From positions 1-64,000 of the forward strand of contig VXBM01000097.1 in the NCBI GenBank assembly GCA_013400155.1: a DNA stretch of 64,000 bases, in the 5' to 3' direction. The DNA comes from Helopsaltes ochotensis (lineage: Eukaryota > Chordata > Aves > Passeriformes > Locustellidae). Each line of letters starts with the position of its first letter. Position 1 is the stretch's first letter. Below, in pieces: positions 12,178-25,079 of the stretch. Under the pieces are notes generated by a model. The model saw only the letters and a program-made list of their open reading frames with translations. It was not told the DNA's origin and ran no database searches. The position numbers and the translations under genes were made by a program.

Positions 12178-13278
12178 GGAAAAGGAAGACAAATTCTGTC
12201 CACAACAGTCTTTTACAGAGTTCAGAATATTACATATACCCTGGAAATGGGGATTTAAAGATTCATTGGCTACTAGAGATCGTCTGAAAATGATAAACAT
12301 TTCTCAGTGCTTTCTCTAAATTTTCCGCAAAGTTTCTGGAACATTTGAATCAACTGACTCTTAAGTCGGTTCAGTTTTCAGGCAAGGAAAGTTGTTTTCT
12401 TTTTCATCGCTGGTAATATTTTTACAAAAAGCGAGGACAAGATCAGGCAGATGGAAGGGAAAAAAAGTGTGAAAGAATTGTAACATCAAAATATTTTAAA
12501 CTGCATTATTTGTTTGAAAAAAGCAGGACATTAGTTGTGTAGCTTCTGCATCTAAATTACAGAATGTTTTAAAAATGCCATTTTAGTTTTAAAAATTGCT
12601 ACATTTATTCAGAGACTGCTGAGAATGAAAAGTATTGATAAGCTTTACTAAGCATTTTCATATGGAATCTATTTTCAGCCACATACCAGAAAATGTCTTT
12701 GTTATTTTTTGAATGAGACCCTAATCTTGGAATGACTTTTCATTTATCAGAGCCTTTTAAGTCTGCTATTGTATTTCCAGTCAGATCCTTTCCACTCACT
12801 TCTTTTTTCCTGTGTCAGCCTCTTACAAACTTGCCATAGGGCAAAGTTCACAGTTATTTTCCACAGGCACAAGGATTTCCCCTCTCTGGGGTGCACTTGG
12901 GCTTTATGCAGTGGAAGCCAAGCACAAATTAATGCCAGCTCTAATAGTTTGTGATAAAGTTTCTTGTGCTATATAATACTTAATAACCAACCCTACAATT
13001 TGTGATTTAACTTGTTGGCAATTCAAAGGCTTTTGTTTCTTATGCTGTTTAGTCAGATGAAATGGCTTAGTGGTTTTTTGCATCACCAGCATTGCCATTT
13101 GTGTCTGTGTTGGTGTTCTTATTTAGTGTTGTGTTGGTTCCCATTTCAACTATAATTTAATAATGTTCAAATACTACTTTCTAAAAAAAAGTAAGTTCTG
13201 GCATCTGCTGTTGAGAAGTCAGAAAACGTGATTGCAGTATGCCAAAAAAATCCCCCCTTAAAATTTGCTTATTTTTCT
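12178..13278. other. AT-rich non-coding sequence
   Basis: No supported exon, RNA gene or known repeat was seen. Confidence 0.5.
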
Positions 13279-13332
13279 GGTTTTTTTTTGTTTGGTTTGG
13301 TTTGTTTGTTTGTTTTGTTGTTTGTTTTTTTT
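13279..13332. repeat. (GTTT)n / poly-T low-complexity tract
   Basis: A simple repeat of GTTT and GGTTT units ending in a T run that leads directly into the G run at 13333. Confidence 0.9.
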
Positions 13333-13355
13333 GGGGGGGGGGTGGGAAGGGGTGG
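13333..13355 (+). other. Predicted G-quadruplex sequence
   Basis: Ten Gs followed by T, GGG, AA, GGGG, T and GG provide more than four G-tracts of three with very short loops. This fits the standard G-quadruplex pattern on the plus strand. It directly follows the T/G tract. Confidence 0.7.
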
Positions 13356-13524
13356 ATTACAAATGTTATAGCACTTCAATTCCCTGAAATACATTTATTT
13401 TAACTTTTTCCAGGGTGTTCAAGTTTATTTCTATGTATTTTATAGGCAAGAAACAGCTGAAATTCTCTCAAGGGGTTAAGAAAAGCACAAAACCTGTTTG
13501 TTCTCTCCTAATTCACTCTTACAG

Positions 13525-13669
13525 ATTTCATGACTCCTGGTATCAAGAAGGATTTGTGTTCCTACCCTTGACAGAAACTTCCACCTCCCCATCCTCCTGC
13601 AGTGAGGATGTGCCAGCTGTCAGCCTGGCTGCCATCTCCCACCCTCCTGCAGCTGAGCAGAGCTTTTAA
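13525..13669 (+). other. Candidate 3' exon with in-frame stop (unidentified)
   Basis: A clear pyrimidine-rich acceptor (TTCACTCTTACAG) precedes 13525. One frame stays open to TAA at 13667, giving about 47 residues rich in Ser, Pro and Ala. The segment contains two similar 'CCTCCTGCAG' blocks, so part of its openness may come from a small internal duplication. No donor, no protein family and no obvious polyadenylation signal follow. It may equally be intronic sequence with a chance acceptor. Confidence 0.2.
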
Positions 13670-15776
13670 TCAGTCTTGGAAAGTGCTTTGCTGACCCTTC
13701 CTTTCCAAGAGAGGCTGATGTTCAGGCTGTAGTTCCTCATATCAAACGTGCTGTTGTATCTCTTTCTGGGCAGTCGCTGCCTTCAGCTGGAGCCGGGACC
13801 AGCTGTTGTTCGCCTGTGTCAATGACCAGTTAATAACAGGAGAGAGCAGAGGATGCCTGGATCAGAGAAAGAGCCAAAGCTGTCCTGGCTAGTGGCACCA
13901 TGGGCCCAGATTGCTCAGTAGTGGTTTACCAAGTATCAGCATGAAAAAATAATCAATCGGGTTGTTTAGGTAACTTAACTTATCTGTTAGGGGCAAATAA
14001 ACATCAGCATCACAAAATGCAAGTAAATGGGCAACAAATCTGGGGGTTTGTGCAAGTTCTGTTTTGGAAGAGCCGGCCTGGTCAGAGTCAGCTCTCTGAG
14101 AACCAGTTATCAGCTGGGGCTCCAGAGGCTTGCAGCCACAACAGCCTGGCTTTGCTTGTCCTCCTGACACCGAGGTGACTTTTGGTTGATTCCCTTCCCA
14201 TCTTTCCACACTCTGGTCTCCTCCTGCCATTTGGTTGCTTTGTCCTTTGGAAGCTGAGTTCCTGGGCAGGGGGAGGCTGCAAGTTCCATTTATTGGGGGT
14301 GTAAGAAGCCCTCGGCACCAGGCTGAGCCTGGTGGACATCTCCAGGTGCTGCACCACCAGCAGCTGTTACCAGTCACAGCACAAACAAGGAGTCGTAACA
14401 GAGTGCGGAAAGGGGAATAGCTTGCCATTACTGATGTCAGGTTTAGAGAGTAAGAACTACATTTGTGTTATTACTGATCATCCTCTGGAGAACTATAAGC
14501 GTCTCCCTGGATAGGGATCCAGTTTCTGCCCTTACCCTGTATAACCTCATCAGTTTCCAAACAAGATTTAATGTCATTAGAGCAAATTGGCATTAAGGCA
14601 AGGGATTTTGTCCAAGGAATTCAGGTTGTCTTTACTGATATTTTTAAGCACACGGCATCAGAAGGATCATTGAGAAATTTACCCAAACCAACCTTTCTTC
14701 CCAGCTGTCTCGGGTCCAGCTTGTGTCACCAACCTTTTTGCCTATTCTGTTTTCCATTCTACTAAGTGGTAAACACCTTATGAAACATCTTAACATCCTT
14801 CAGGATATTTTATACTCCCTTTGCTAGATCTCATCCAGGCACAAGGGACAATTGGGTGGTCTGGTTGTCAACTGGGAATTTGGTCAGCTCTCCTCATATT
14901 TTCAAGATTGGTTATAGATTAATAATTCTTTCCAATATTATTGTGAGTAAATTATAACTCAACAACAGTCAAGCATATGTGGCTAGCATTTAGTCTTATG
15001 CATTTCCCTTCCTTTTCTGCAACATTTTTCTTTTCTGCAGTTTAGTATGGGTACCTACTTGCATGATACATTGTGTCTGGAATTCCTGAAGGAGTGATTT
15101 AGGCTACTCTACTATCATTGTCTTTACTTGCACTTTAGCACTTTAAAATGTCTGCACTTCAAGAGAAGGAAGAAAATACCCTCCAGTGTGGAACTGCTTG
15201 GATTCCATTGGTAGTCTTTTAGTGTTTCAGTCAGTGCTTTGTCTCCCGGTAGGTACAACTCCTCTGTATATGTCTCTCTAAAGTCCTTCAGGATACCTCC
15301 TAAAAGAATGTGGAGTTAATATGACTTGCAAATTGTTTTAAGTGATTTGTTTATTGGGTAACCCGGGCTTAGTTCATTCTGCTTGACAAAATGCAATCAG
15401 TTGCTTTGCATCATTCCTCATAAGCTACAGTTAGAATCTTCTTTTGTTTTTCCAGAGAAGGATCTGAACCCTGACCCCAGCAGTGTTTTGAAGTCTTCCC
15501 TGACAGACAAAGATGAAGCCTGAGGTATCAGAATGTCCTGGGAGGGACGTGACCCTTCAGTGAACAGGGACTTGATGGGGTGGGCTTGTGGCACAGGGCT
15601 AGAGATGGGGAGGAAGGTGACTCTGCATGGAAGTGTGGCTGCTCTGGAGCCCCTGTAATTGCAAATTGTAGCAGAAAGCAAGGGAGAAGCCAGGAGGATG
15701 TGAGGGGCAGTGTCTCATTTCCTGGTGTCATTGCAGAAGACCAAGAAATATGCTTTAATGAGGAAAGGGGGGTTTT
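13670..15776. other. Non-coding sequence, no gene seen
   Basis: A minus-strand open frame of 179 codons crosses 13889-14428, but it shows no recognisable domain and is of chance length. No known repeat was identified. Confidence 0.5.
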
Positions 15777-15800
15777 GATTGGCACCCGTGGGTGCCAATC
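15777..15800. repeat. Near-perfect 24-bp palindrome with CCAAT boxes
   Basis: Two perfect 11-base inverted arms (GATTGGCACCC and GGGTGCCAATC) flank GT. The arms carry an inverted and a direct CCAAT box. The TTGGC and GCCAA halves are ten bases apart, not the five of a standard NFI dimer site, so NFI is not claimed. Confidence 0.85.
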
Positions 15801-18305
15801 TGTTTCCTGGATGTAAAAGAAAACGAATTGAAGATTTCCACTATGGTCTTTTGATTCCAAGAGAGACAGTGGCCTTGATAAGCAATAAAGACACAAGGCT
15901 TACTGTGATTCTTCCTGTGAAACTTTCAGCAGAAGAAATAGGAAGAATGGAAAGGCAAATAAGAGATTGTGATACAGGAGAAGATTAATTCAGATCATAT
16001 AGCAGATAAGGGTGTTCCCTAAGTTCAGGACATTCTTTTAGGAACATCCTCACATAAAAAGGAAGTGTCAGATGCCTTAACCAAACTAAACCAATCTTCA
16101 TGACATGAGACGTCTGTGGGCATTTAACATCCTTGCTGTAGCACCTTTGTAACTGCACTCTTTTTTTGCATAGCTGTGTCCCAGGCATGAAAGTTGAAGA
16201 GATAAACATTTCATCTTTATTGAAGTGTAGGCTGTATGAAAGATGTTAAAAAAGACCCTGGTATTTTTTTTTTCAGAGAGCCAGAATACAGGAGATAATG
16301 TCAGATGAAAGGAAAAATTCTTATATTTGCAGTGAGAATATTTCAAGTGAAATGTTTCCATCTGAACCCAGGAAAAAGAGGAATGGTAACAGCTGATTTC
16401 TTGTCAGAGATCAGCTGTCAGAATGAACAGATAATACTTACTTAATGGCATCTAAAATAGAAATTCTCCAGATCAATTTGCACAGTCTCTGTAAAAATAA
16501 CAAAAAGAGAAAAAAATCAGTAATTAAATATTTGAGAGGTTTACAGTGACAAAATGCAAGATGAAATAAGGCCCGGAGAGATTAAATAACACAGAACAGT
16601 TATTTTGCCTCTTCGCTCTTTATTTTCCTTCCACTCTTCTGCTTCTTCTTTTTGTTTTTTTTTCCTAAGGCATATGCTAAGAATGTTTCCAGTGAGTCAT
16701 TTAAGACAGGTTGAACAGATATCTAAGGGAGCAGCCTTTGGTAAATCAAGTGGAATCATACAGGTAGAACTGAAATTCAGTGGCCTAGACTGAACATCCC
16801 TTTGTAACTGAAAGGCTTTGCTTATTCAGTCCCACACATGCAGCATGGCAACAGGGATGTGGCATATTGCTTATTTTGGGGTATGTGCCAGAAATTGTGA
16901 AGGGCAGATCAAGCCTTCCGAAAGAAAAATCAAACCAATTAGAATCTTGTCTCATGTTTAATTAACTTAAAACTCAGTCTCTTCTGTCTAGAAAGGAGTG
17001 CGTGTGGGAATGGAGGTACTTGGATTCCAAATCATCTTCCAAACCATTTGGAATTCACTCTGATAAGAGTGGTTTTTGACTGAGCTATATTTTCAGCTAA
17101 ATTCTAATGTAAGGTACCAAGCAATACAAACCTGTACTAACTGAAAAGAAAGAGGAAAATCCTACTGGTTTCTGATAGCTGTATATTGAGCCAGTCAGTT
17201 GAGTTACTATGATATCTGAACATCTCTGTCTTTAATATGTGTCACTTCAAAACTTCTATATAACTAAAATTTCTTTTAAAGGTCAAAATCAACTTCTTAG
17301 AAGCCACTTAGAATCTGAGAATCCATTTATAAGAAGAGTTTGCATGCATATAACAGGTGAAGATGTATTGCAATATGCTAGGTTTTTTCTGATTTTTTAA
17401 TTTATAAAATGTATTTTTCCAAGGCTTACAACCAGCACAAAATCAAATATAAAATTCACCTAATAAGCTGATAAAAAGCAGAACATCATCCATGACACTT
17501 CAGTCTGCCAGTTCTTATCTTTTTCACCCACTTACGCTGTTCGCAATACATCTTTTTGCCTGGGGAAAAACACAAGATTCATAATATAACAGGAAAGAAA
17601 AAAATCTAGTTCTTACCACACTAAGGTGAAAGCTCCAAGTAAAAGGATCATCTCCCAACATACCCTTGTCCGTGTTTATTTTAGTCTAATCTATTCAGAT
17701 TTTGTATATTTTTAGAGCATCTTCATCATCATAGTATTTGATCATTACCTCCTACAGACCACATATGGAAAGAAATACTCTGGTATAAGGCTGGTAGATA
17801 GTCAGGAACAAATGGGAGTCCAAGAGGAATAAGCCTGGATGGCTAATGACATCCTTAATACCTGCAAGCATTTGCTTGAAATGCAGTAAATTCTGATCTT
17901 GCTTCAGGAAGATCCATACCTGAAGCCTGAGTGCTGCTGGATAATAAATGAGGAGCAGAATGCCCCCACAGTTTTTGGTTCCTCTAAAGCTATAGCGGCA
18001 ACTTGTAGCTGATCTGTGCTGTCATAGGATGACTGAGTGGGGCAGAGCCAGAGAGGGAGATGGGGAACCCAGATGATAAAAATCCCTTTTGCTTGTGCAT
18101 TTAAAAAGGGAGCACATGGAGCATCTGTACCTTGGCTGCAGGAGTGCCTGTGAAGCAGCTCTGAGGAGGCTCAGTCCCACCCATAGAATGAGCTGCATGA
18201 AGCAGTTGTGACCTGTTAGGATAGGGGGAGAGAGATGCAATGCAAATCCATAGGAACATCATGGAATATGTTTTAGGCCTTGCACATTGTTGGCATGCAA
18301 CTACT
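15801..18305. other. Non-coding sequence, no gene seen
   Basis: A 69-codon frame ending at 15988 has a somewhat protein-like composition but no splice sites, family match or conserved motif. The rest is AT-rich without a recognised repeat. Confidence 0.45.
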
Positions 18306-18342
18306 GAGTGGATGTATCCTACTGGAGTGAATGTATCCTGCC
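18306..18342. repeat. Short tandem duplication (about 19 bp x 2)
   Basis: Two adjacent diverged copies of the unit GAGTGRATGTATCCTRCYG. It probably arose by replication slippage. Confidence 0.8.
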
Positions 18343-19940
18343 TTTTCAATAGTCTGCACAGGGCTGGGAAAGAAACAGCCCTATCTAGTCATTTCCTTAA
18401 TGAAACCTGAAAAAAAGATGAAGTTGGACTCTGTAATGCCATGCTGACAAGTGATATAATATTCTTATTCATCTTTTAATCCTGTTCTTTCAGGTGTCTA
18501 ATTTGGTGCTTCCCTATTAACTTTCTCATTTCTTCCTGTGCCGTACATCAGAGGTCACTGTGCCTCTTGTCATAATATTTCCAGTTTGTAAGAGGGCAGA
18601 AGGAGCAAAAAGTAACTACAAGGTAGTTCTGAATCTTTCATCTTCATTTCTAAATCCTGTAATTTCTTTAAAGTACATACTCTCCTTCTTTCTTACCACC
18701 AGAAACAAGAACTTATTTGAATGTCAAACAGGGCTTCAATGAATTTCATAAGATAATCATAACAGCAGCTGTCCAAGTTAGTTTCTTTAAAAAATTCTGT
18801 ATGATTTCACTTATGTTTTTAAGTGCTAACTCGAGAGTTTGCCTTTTTCTTCCTCTCACACATCCCTTTGAAAACAGAGATGTTAATTTACTAGTTAATG
18901 CCTTTTAAGTGCTTCTTCACCTAAGATATTGAACACAGCTCCTCAAATGTGCCAGCTGAAATGGAGCACATACCATTGAGGAGAGAGGCACTCAAGTAGC
19001 TGATATTGCAGTCGTGACACTGTTGATATAAATATTTAGAAATGTCTTGAAATAATGTTAGTTACCATTCAGCAAAAGTTGGCATCCCTAGAATGGTGAT
19101 TACTAAATATTTTTATGCTTTACTAACTTGGTTGAACAAGGCCTAAAGGGTTTATTTACCCTCCTCTGAGGAAGCACTGAGCACTTGCAAGGTTTTCCCT
19201 GTACTCTACCCTTCAAAAATCTCTCCTACAAAGAAGGGCAGGTGACAATAAGTTGAAGTTTTGTTGACTTTTCTTCTAACATCTGGGTGTGTTGTGCATT
19301 GCTAGCCGATGATTATGCCTTCCTTTGGGCATAGAAGAAGTCTGAGGGTGTTCTAAATTTGAATCACTTAACTCACACATACATCCCCGTCCTAAATTGA
19401 GGATGTACAGCCAACATATAAGGCAGTTCCTTCATGTAGGAGTCCTAGCCCAACATCTCTGTCTGGTTCCCAACTCCTAATGCCAGAATTACTTTAACGA
19501 GAAGCAAGGCAGACAGCCAGTTTCCAGGCTGTTCACATTGCCTCCTCTTCTCCTGAGCCTGCCAAGGCACAAAGTCCTTGCGTAACCCAAACACTGAACA
19601 GCAAGATAGCAGGTCTCTCTAAGAGGTGGAAACCTGCTTGCACACTGTAAAGGTAACATTAGAAGACTTTGTAGTGATGTTACATGGTGATGCTTCCTGT
19701 GACAATTTGCCTGCTTATCTGTTAACAGAAAACATAACTGTAAGCTTTGGCACTTCACTTCTGGCCAGCATTTCTGCAGTTGAGCTCATATCCTATTTAT
19801 TTTTTTCTGCAAAACAAGTAGGAATCACCTTTCTCATATTGCTATGATACTTTTACAATTTATCTTTGAAAATTTTTCAGTGTGTTTAGTGACAGGTTTG
19901 TTCTCAACGATTTTCATTCCCAGCACGATCAGTTACACAA
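18343..19940. other. Non-coding sequence, no gene seen
   Basis: No exon, RNA gene or known repeat was supported. Confidence 0.5.
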
Positions 19941-19981
19941 ATGGGGACATTTTTACTTCATGGGGACATTTTGTACTTCAT
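19941..19981. repeat. Short tandem duplication (about 20 bp x 2)
   Basis: Two adjacent copies of TGGGGACATTTTKTACTTCA, differing by one small indel. It is a local slippage duplication. Confidence 0.85.
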
Positions 19982-22900
19982 TTTGCTTCCATCAGTTACT
20001 GAGGCGTCATCCTGATGTCTTGTAGGGCATCCCTCAAGAGTGCTGTGTTTCACACATGCTTTTCTCAGAAGAAAAGAAGAATTTAGGTTTTTTCCAGCAT
20101 CTCAGAGCTGGCTGTCTCTAGTCCTACTTCATTCTAATCCTACTTCACCTTTTCCCTTCAATTGTTTCAGATCTGCAAGTAAGATGCCACTAGTAACATA
20201 GGAAGGCTGCAGTCACTTCCAGCCTGTTCTCAGCACTGCCTACAGACTGATGCAAATTGGCACATTTAAAGCCCAGGCAGACAGCAGCTGTGCAATCCAG
20301 TGGCATTTCCTTCTAAAATTTTCTGCACAGAAGAGGAGCTTGAAAGGAAGTAACAGTTTGGGGAGAAATCAAATTCCAGCCCCAGAGGCAATGCTACACT
20401 AAGCAGTAAATCTTCTTGTCTGTGTCTACAGAAAGAATAAGGAACTCCTGGCTTGCTGGCTCTGTCTCTGCAGCCAGGGAGGAGCCTGCAGACTTGCTGC
20501 CCCACTCTTCTATATCAGAAACCTATTTGACCATGCTGCAATTCCCTGTCAGTGCGTGCTCCAGGTTTGGGTTTGTTTTTTTTTTTCTGCAGAAACTGGG
20601 ACACTGCCAAAGAAGGAGGATGGGAGAGATGCTGTGTACCTTGTACCTTATTTCAACCTGACATGGCTTTAGGACATGAGCAGAAAACAATACCAGAGCC
20701 AGATACAGCTTCCTTTTTTTTTTTTTTTTTTTCCTCAGCTTGCTAAGTAGCCAATAGTTTAAGGCAATCAGACACTGTCTCATGTGAAAAACAAGCTCAA
20801 AAAATCTGGAAGCATCTAATTCATGCAGAGAAGTACCTACTAAACGGGGAAAATAGAGACTCAAAGCTAGTCAGTGCTGTAAAGTCACAGACACTTACAC
20901 AGCTTCAAGGTAGCAATGCCTCCCATCTAATTCCATCACAATCTGTCACTCGGCTTTGAAAAAGGCAGTGTGAGCAGCAGTCATTCAGCAGCAGAAAACA
21001 CCAGCATCTATTGTGCCTGCACATCAGTATTGGAAGGATGATTTCTGCATGACTTCATTCCTGAGATCCCACTGGGGTTTTTTGCTATTCCTTTTTAGTA
21101 ACAATAGATCTACTTCTAAATTTTCCATTAAAACCATGTTTTTGATCAAAAATGCAGTTTCTGCCACATGAGCAACTCTAAGGCATGAACAACTCTTTCA
21201 TCAGGTGATGTAAAGAAAAGTGTTGCTTTTAGGGTTGCCCAGCCTGAGCTTACTGTCCTTCAACCTGTTGAGCTGGAAGGTTGAAGGCTGAATTGCTCCC
21301 CTGCCATCCTCCAGTCTCCCCACCCCAACAACTGTTCCAATAGCAAAACATGCTTTTCTGGCTCAGCTGAGTCAAGGAGATGGCTGTAGGTGGTGCGTGG
21401 CAGTGGCATTTTGGGAGATGGAGTCCAACGTAGGAGGCCAGACCAGAGAGGAGACACAGAAACCCAGGCTGCAGCTCTCAGGAGACGTGGTTTCCCTGTG
21501 CAGCAAGATGTAATTTAACTTTGAGCTGACTCAAAAGGCTGAAGGATTTTTCTCTCCCACCTCCCTTTTACATCACATGGCTATTTTTCTCTTTACCAGT
21601 ATCTTCAGGCTTTCAGTTCCTCTACCCAGCTACAGCCTGTTCTGCTTCGGGAAAATTTGGGGAAAGGAACTGCAAATAGAAAATATGTCTCCTTGTTTCT
21701 ATCCACCTCTTCCCTCACATGCTTTGGTAAAAGAAAAAAGTGTAGATCTTGTATCTCTTTTTTTTTTTTTAAAGTCCAGATTGCTTCCCTTAATGCTTTC
21801 TCTAGTGGTTTCAGCTATACTTTTTTTCTTCAAGAAGAAATAAACCACTTCACATTTTAAAGTCTCAAATTGTGGCTTCCATTTTGTCAAAAAGCCTGGG
21901 CTCCTTCCAGGTTTAGAAATACACTTCAATCTGCCAAGTTTTGTCAAACATTACCTTCCTTTAACAAGAAATATTCATACTTTTTGGATTAAAGAGAAAG
22001 AGGAGAAGCAGCCATTCAAGTGCCTTTTATAAGAGGGAACGTTCTGTATTTTCTTGGGTGCAGACGTGGGGGAGGAGGAATATGGAAAGAAAAAATAAAA
22101 AAGAAAAGAGCAGACAGAAATACCCAGCTGAGGGCCAATTGGTATCAGATTCTGCCAGTCTTACTCATGTAGTGCGATTCCTATTGATTTCTGGAGGTTC
22201 CTCACAGGGTAAGCTAATGTTTAACATAAATAAGGGTTACTGAATCTTGTCCTTGAGAAGTAGAGGTCAGGAAGCTCTTATCAATTGGACTGCTCTATTC
22301 CTGACTGGCAAGCCTGCTCATTTCAGGGTTAATTAACTGATTCCTTAAAGTGGATGTGCTGGGGAGGAGCATGATCATTACCATTTATACTGATTCTAAT
22401 ATGATGTAGTCCGACTCCCTCTCTATCAGGTCTTCCTGAAAGCGATCTGGTGAAGGAGAATGAAAAGTCTTTGCAAAATGATCTTGAATTCTGCCAGATA
22501 CTCTTAGTTTAAGTTGTCTGGCAGTGCAAGATCAGATAAAGTGTGAAAGGCAATAATGCACACATTTTTTATTCCAGACTATTTTCTAAGCTTGTGTGAT
22601 ACACACCCCCATCATTGCTGCTTGCTCACTTCTTACATCAACATTTGCTACCTATCCCACTCCAATGTGCAGGCAAGAAACTTTGATTTGAATTTTACCA
22701 AGATGCCATGCATCTTAATACTGCTCTGGAGTGATTGGCATGGAGTCTGGATTCCAGGGCTGGATACACTAATGCTGCCAGAAGGCAATGTTGCAGACAG
22801 AGGCTATAGCTGTGGTCTCTGATGGGACCTGGCCACTCTGTCCATGTATCCTTTCCCTGTGTCTTGCAGTGCTTGAAGGTAGTAATTTGTTTTCTCTGTT

Positions 22901-24740
22901 GATTAATGCATTCTGTCCTTAAAAATTCAGGGTTTTTTAGATAGTAATGTGTATTGTCTAGTTGAAAGATTAATCACAAGGAGGTGCTTGAGATGGGAAG
23001 GCTTTTCCAGAGAGGTGCTACATGTTGTCAGCTAGTCACTCTTAATGGTAGTTTCCAGTAGGTCCCCTAGCTTTTGCAAGTGATATTCAGCCTGACATGT
23101 GCCAGCCATGCAATCTACCAAACCCTGCAAAGTGCAAATATTAACATAAATGCATATTGAGTTGCTGTGTGTTGGCTCTTAACTGGAATAGAGAGTGAGG
23201 GTTCCAGCAGAGGCAAACAAATAGCATTGATTTACACTGGCTTGAGGATTTGGCCCATTACCATCTCCATCTCGTTATACGCTTCTTGGAGGAGCTGCAA
23301 ACTAAAAGCTTTTCCTGGAACATGGCAAGTAACTGTATGTTTAGGCTGACTAGTAGTAAACTGGGGAATCTTTCTCAAAAATCATTCTGCTGGATAGCTG
23401 ATTCCTCAGGTAAGAGCTACTTTTAGTTAAATCCTCCATCCTAGTCCTGCCTCTCAGGTATATCTTCCTTCTCAGCTATCCCTTTGAAATGGAAGTGGAT
23501 TTTGAAGAACAGCTCTGGTGATCCAGGATATCTGTGTGTCTGATCAGTCTGTCTTTTGGAGGAGGCCCTGGACCAGCTGCACCCTCACTGTGCTCAGCAG
23601 AGCAAGGCCCCTGGCAGCACCTCACTCCCAGCCTGCCTGTATGGGGAAGGGGCAAAAGCCACACTAGCACTTTCTGAAAAGCTCTAGTGTTACTGCACAA
23701 ATGCAAAACAAAGGAAAGCATGGGAAATAAAATGGATGCTTCCAGAAAATATCAACCTTCCTGTGCAAAGGCAGTGTACCTGCTCTGTGCCCACAGTGTG
23801 CTGGGGTAAGGGCCATGTGCTGAGCACCCTGCATGCCGTGGCCACCCCAGCAGCTCCCAAGTGTCTCCTGAAGTACTGCTGGTGGTTTTATCTGCTTAAA
23901 AAGCTGGTTTTGTTTGTAGCATAATTTGATGGCAGTTTTCTTGGGCGTTTTTGCCTCTCTAATAAGTATGCTGTGAGTACATCTGCAAGCATTCATATGT
24001 TAAGATAAAATTACTGGTAGTGCTCAGCTCCCCCTGTGCTATTGCTTCTACCTCCAGTAAATGCTTGTGTGCCTGCATGCCCATGTACAGACAGATGCAT
24101 GTGCACAGCACCTGATCCTGCTTCTTAATTATTTTTAGCCCTATTCCCAGAGTTGTTTTGCTTCCTGCTGATGAATGGGAAATTCTAGTAGTGCTGTTTC
24201 ATTTCACCAGTCTCTCAAGTGTAGAAATTATGGTAAATTTGAGAACAAGTGAGATTAGATTGATAGTTACACCTCCTTCTTTAATTAGCCAACCATGGGA
24301 TCTGTGGAGATAAGGGAGGGGAGTAAGAATTTTCCATGGTGAGAGAGCTGGAGGTTCTTTCTTTTCTGTCCTTTCTTGTCCGTCTGTTCTCACTGACAGT
24401 AGCCCCTTTCGTGATGTGGGGTTTATTTACAACTGCCCTGACTGTGCTACATCAATGGTTTCCCTGACCTTGGCTCAATTATTATGCAACAGAGCGTTGT
24501 AAATTATCTTGTCACCAGAACCTCTATTTAGGCAAGTATAATCACTTCCTTGTAAGATCCCAGGCCTGGTGTACAGAAACAAAAAAATCTACTGCATAAT
24601 AATGAGCGCAGCACACTGTTAGGGATAAGAAAGCCCCTCTGCCATATGGAAAACTACCACATACTGGCGCTGGGAACCTGAACGTCAGGAATTGGTGCAG
24701 AGTGCTCAGCAATCTTTGGCAAAAAGGTGTAAATTCCTGT
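19982..24740. other. Non-coding sequence with poly-T runs
   Basis: Homopolymer T runs occur at 20576-20586 and 20714-20732 and a shorter one near 21760. Lysine- or phenylalanine-rich open frames here are translations of those runs. A short stretch near 22405-22430 faintly resembles a CR1 tail but is too short to call. No gene was seen. Confidence 0.5.
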
Positions 24741-24752
24741 CTGTAGCTGCGC

Positions 24753-25071
24753 TATAAAATGCAGCATGCCCCGTTCTTTCTTTGATGCAGCACTGAGCCA
24801 CCCTGTGCCTCGCTGCAGTGACACTTGGCAGTGCTGTGATCCCGCCCTGGCAGTGCTTCTGCGGGCTCCATATTGCAGCGTGCCTTCTTCGCCTTATTGG
24901 CTCTCTGATCAATGTGACTTGCAGCCCAGTTTTTCCACACCCATGGCAATAAAGCATGGAATGCTGGCTCTTTCCGATGCATCAGAGGGGTGGGGCGGAG
25001 CGATCGCGTTCTGCTTGCTCCCAGCAAATCCCGTTATGGAGATGAGGTATCAAGTGGCCGCATGGCTGCAG
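24753..25071 (+). promoter_or_regulatory. Possible promoter and short first coding exon
   Basis: This locally GC-richer block contains, in order, a TATA-like TATAAAAT (24753), an inverted CCAAT box ATTGG (24896) and a GC box GGGGCGGAG (24992). An ATG at 25036 then opens twelve codons (MEMRYQVAAWLQ) that end exactly at a donor CAG/GTGGGT (25071/25072). The order fits a small first exon of a longer transcript running right. I do not recognise the peptide, no second exon was found, and the distance from the TATA box to the ATG is long. The individual motifs are each common by chance. Confidence 0.25.
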
Positions 25072-25079
25072 GTGGGTAT

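Noticed and set aside
13889..14428. Minus-strand open frame of 179 codons
   Set aside because: Chance length, no conserved motif and no exon boundaries.
22405..22430. Possible reverse CR1 tail (GATGTAGTCCGACTCCCT)
   Set aside because: Too short, and not supported by the surrounding sequence.
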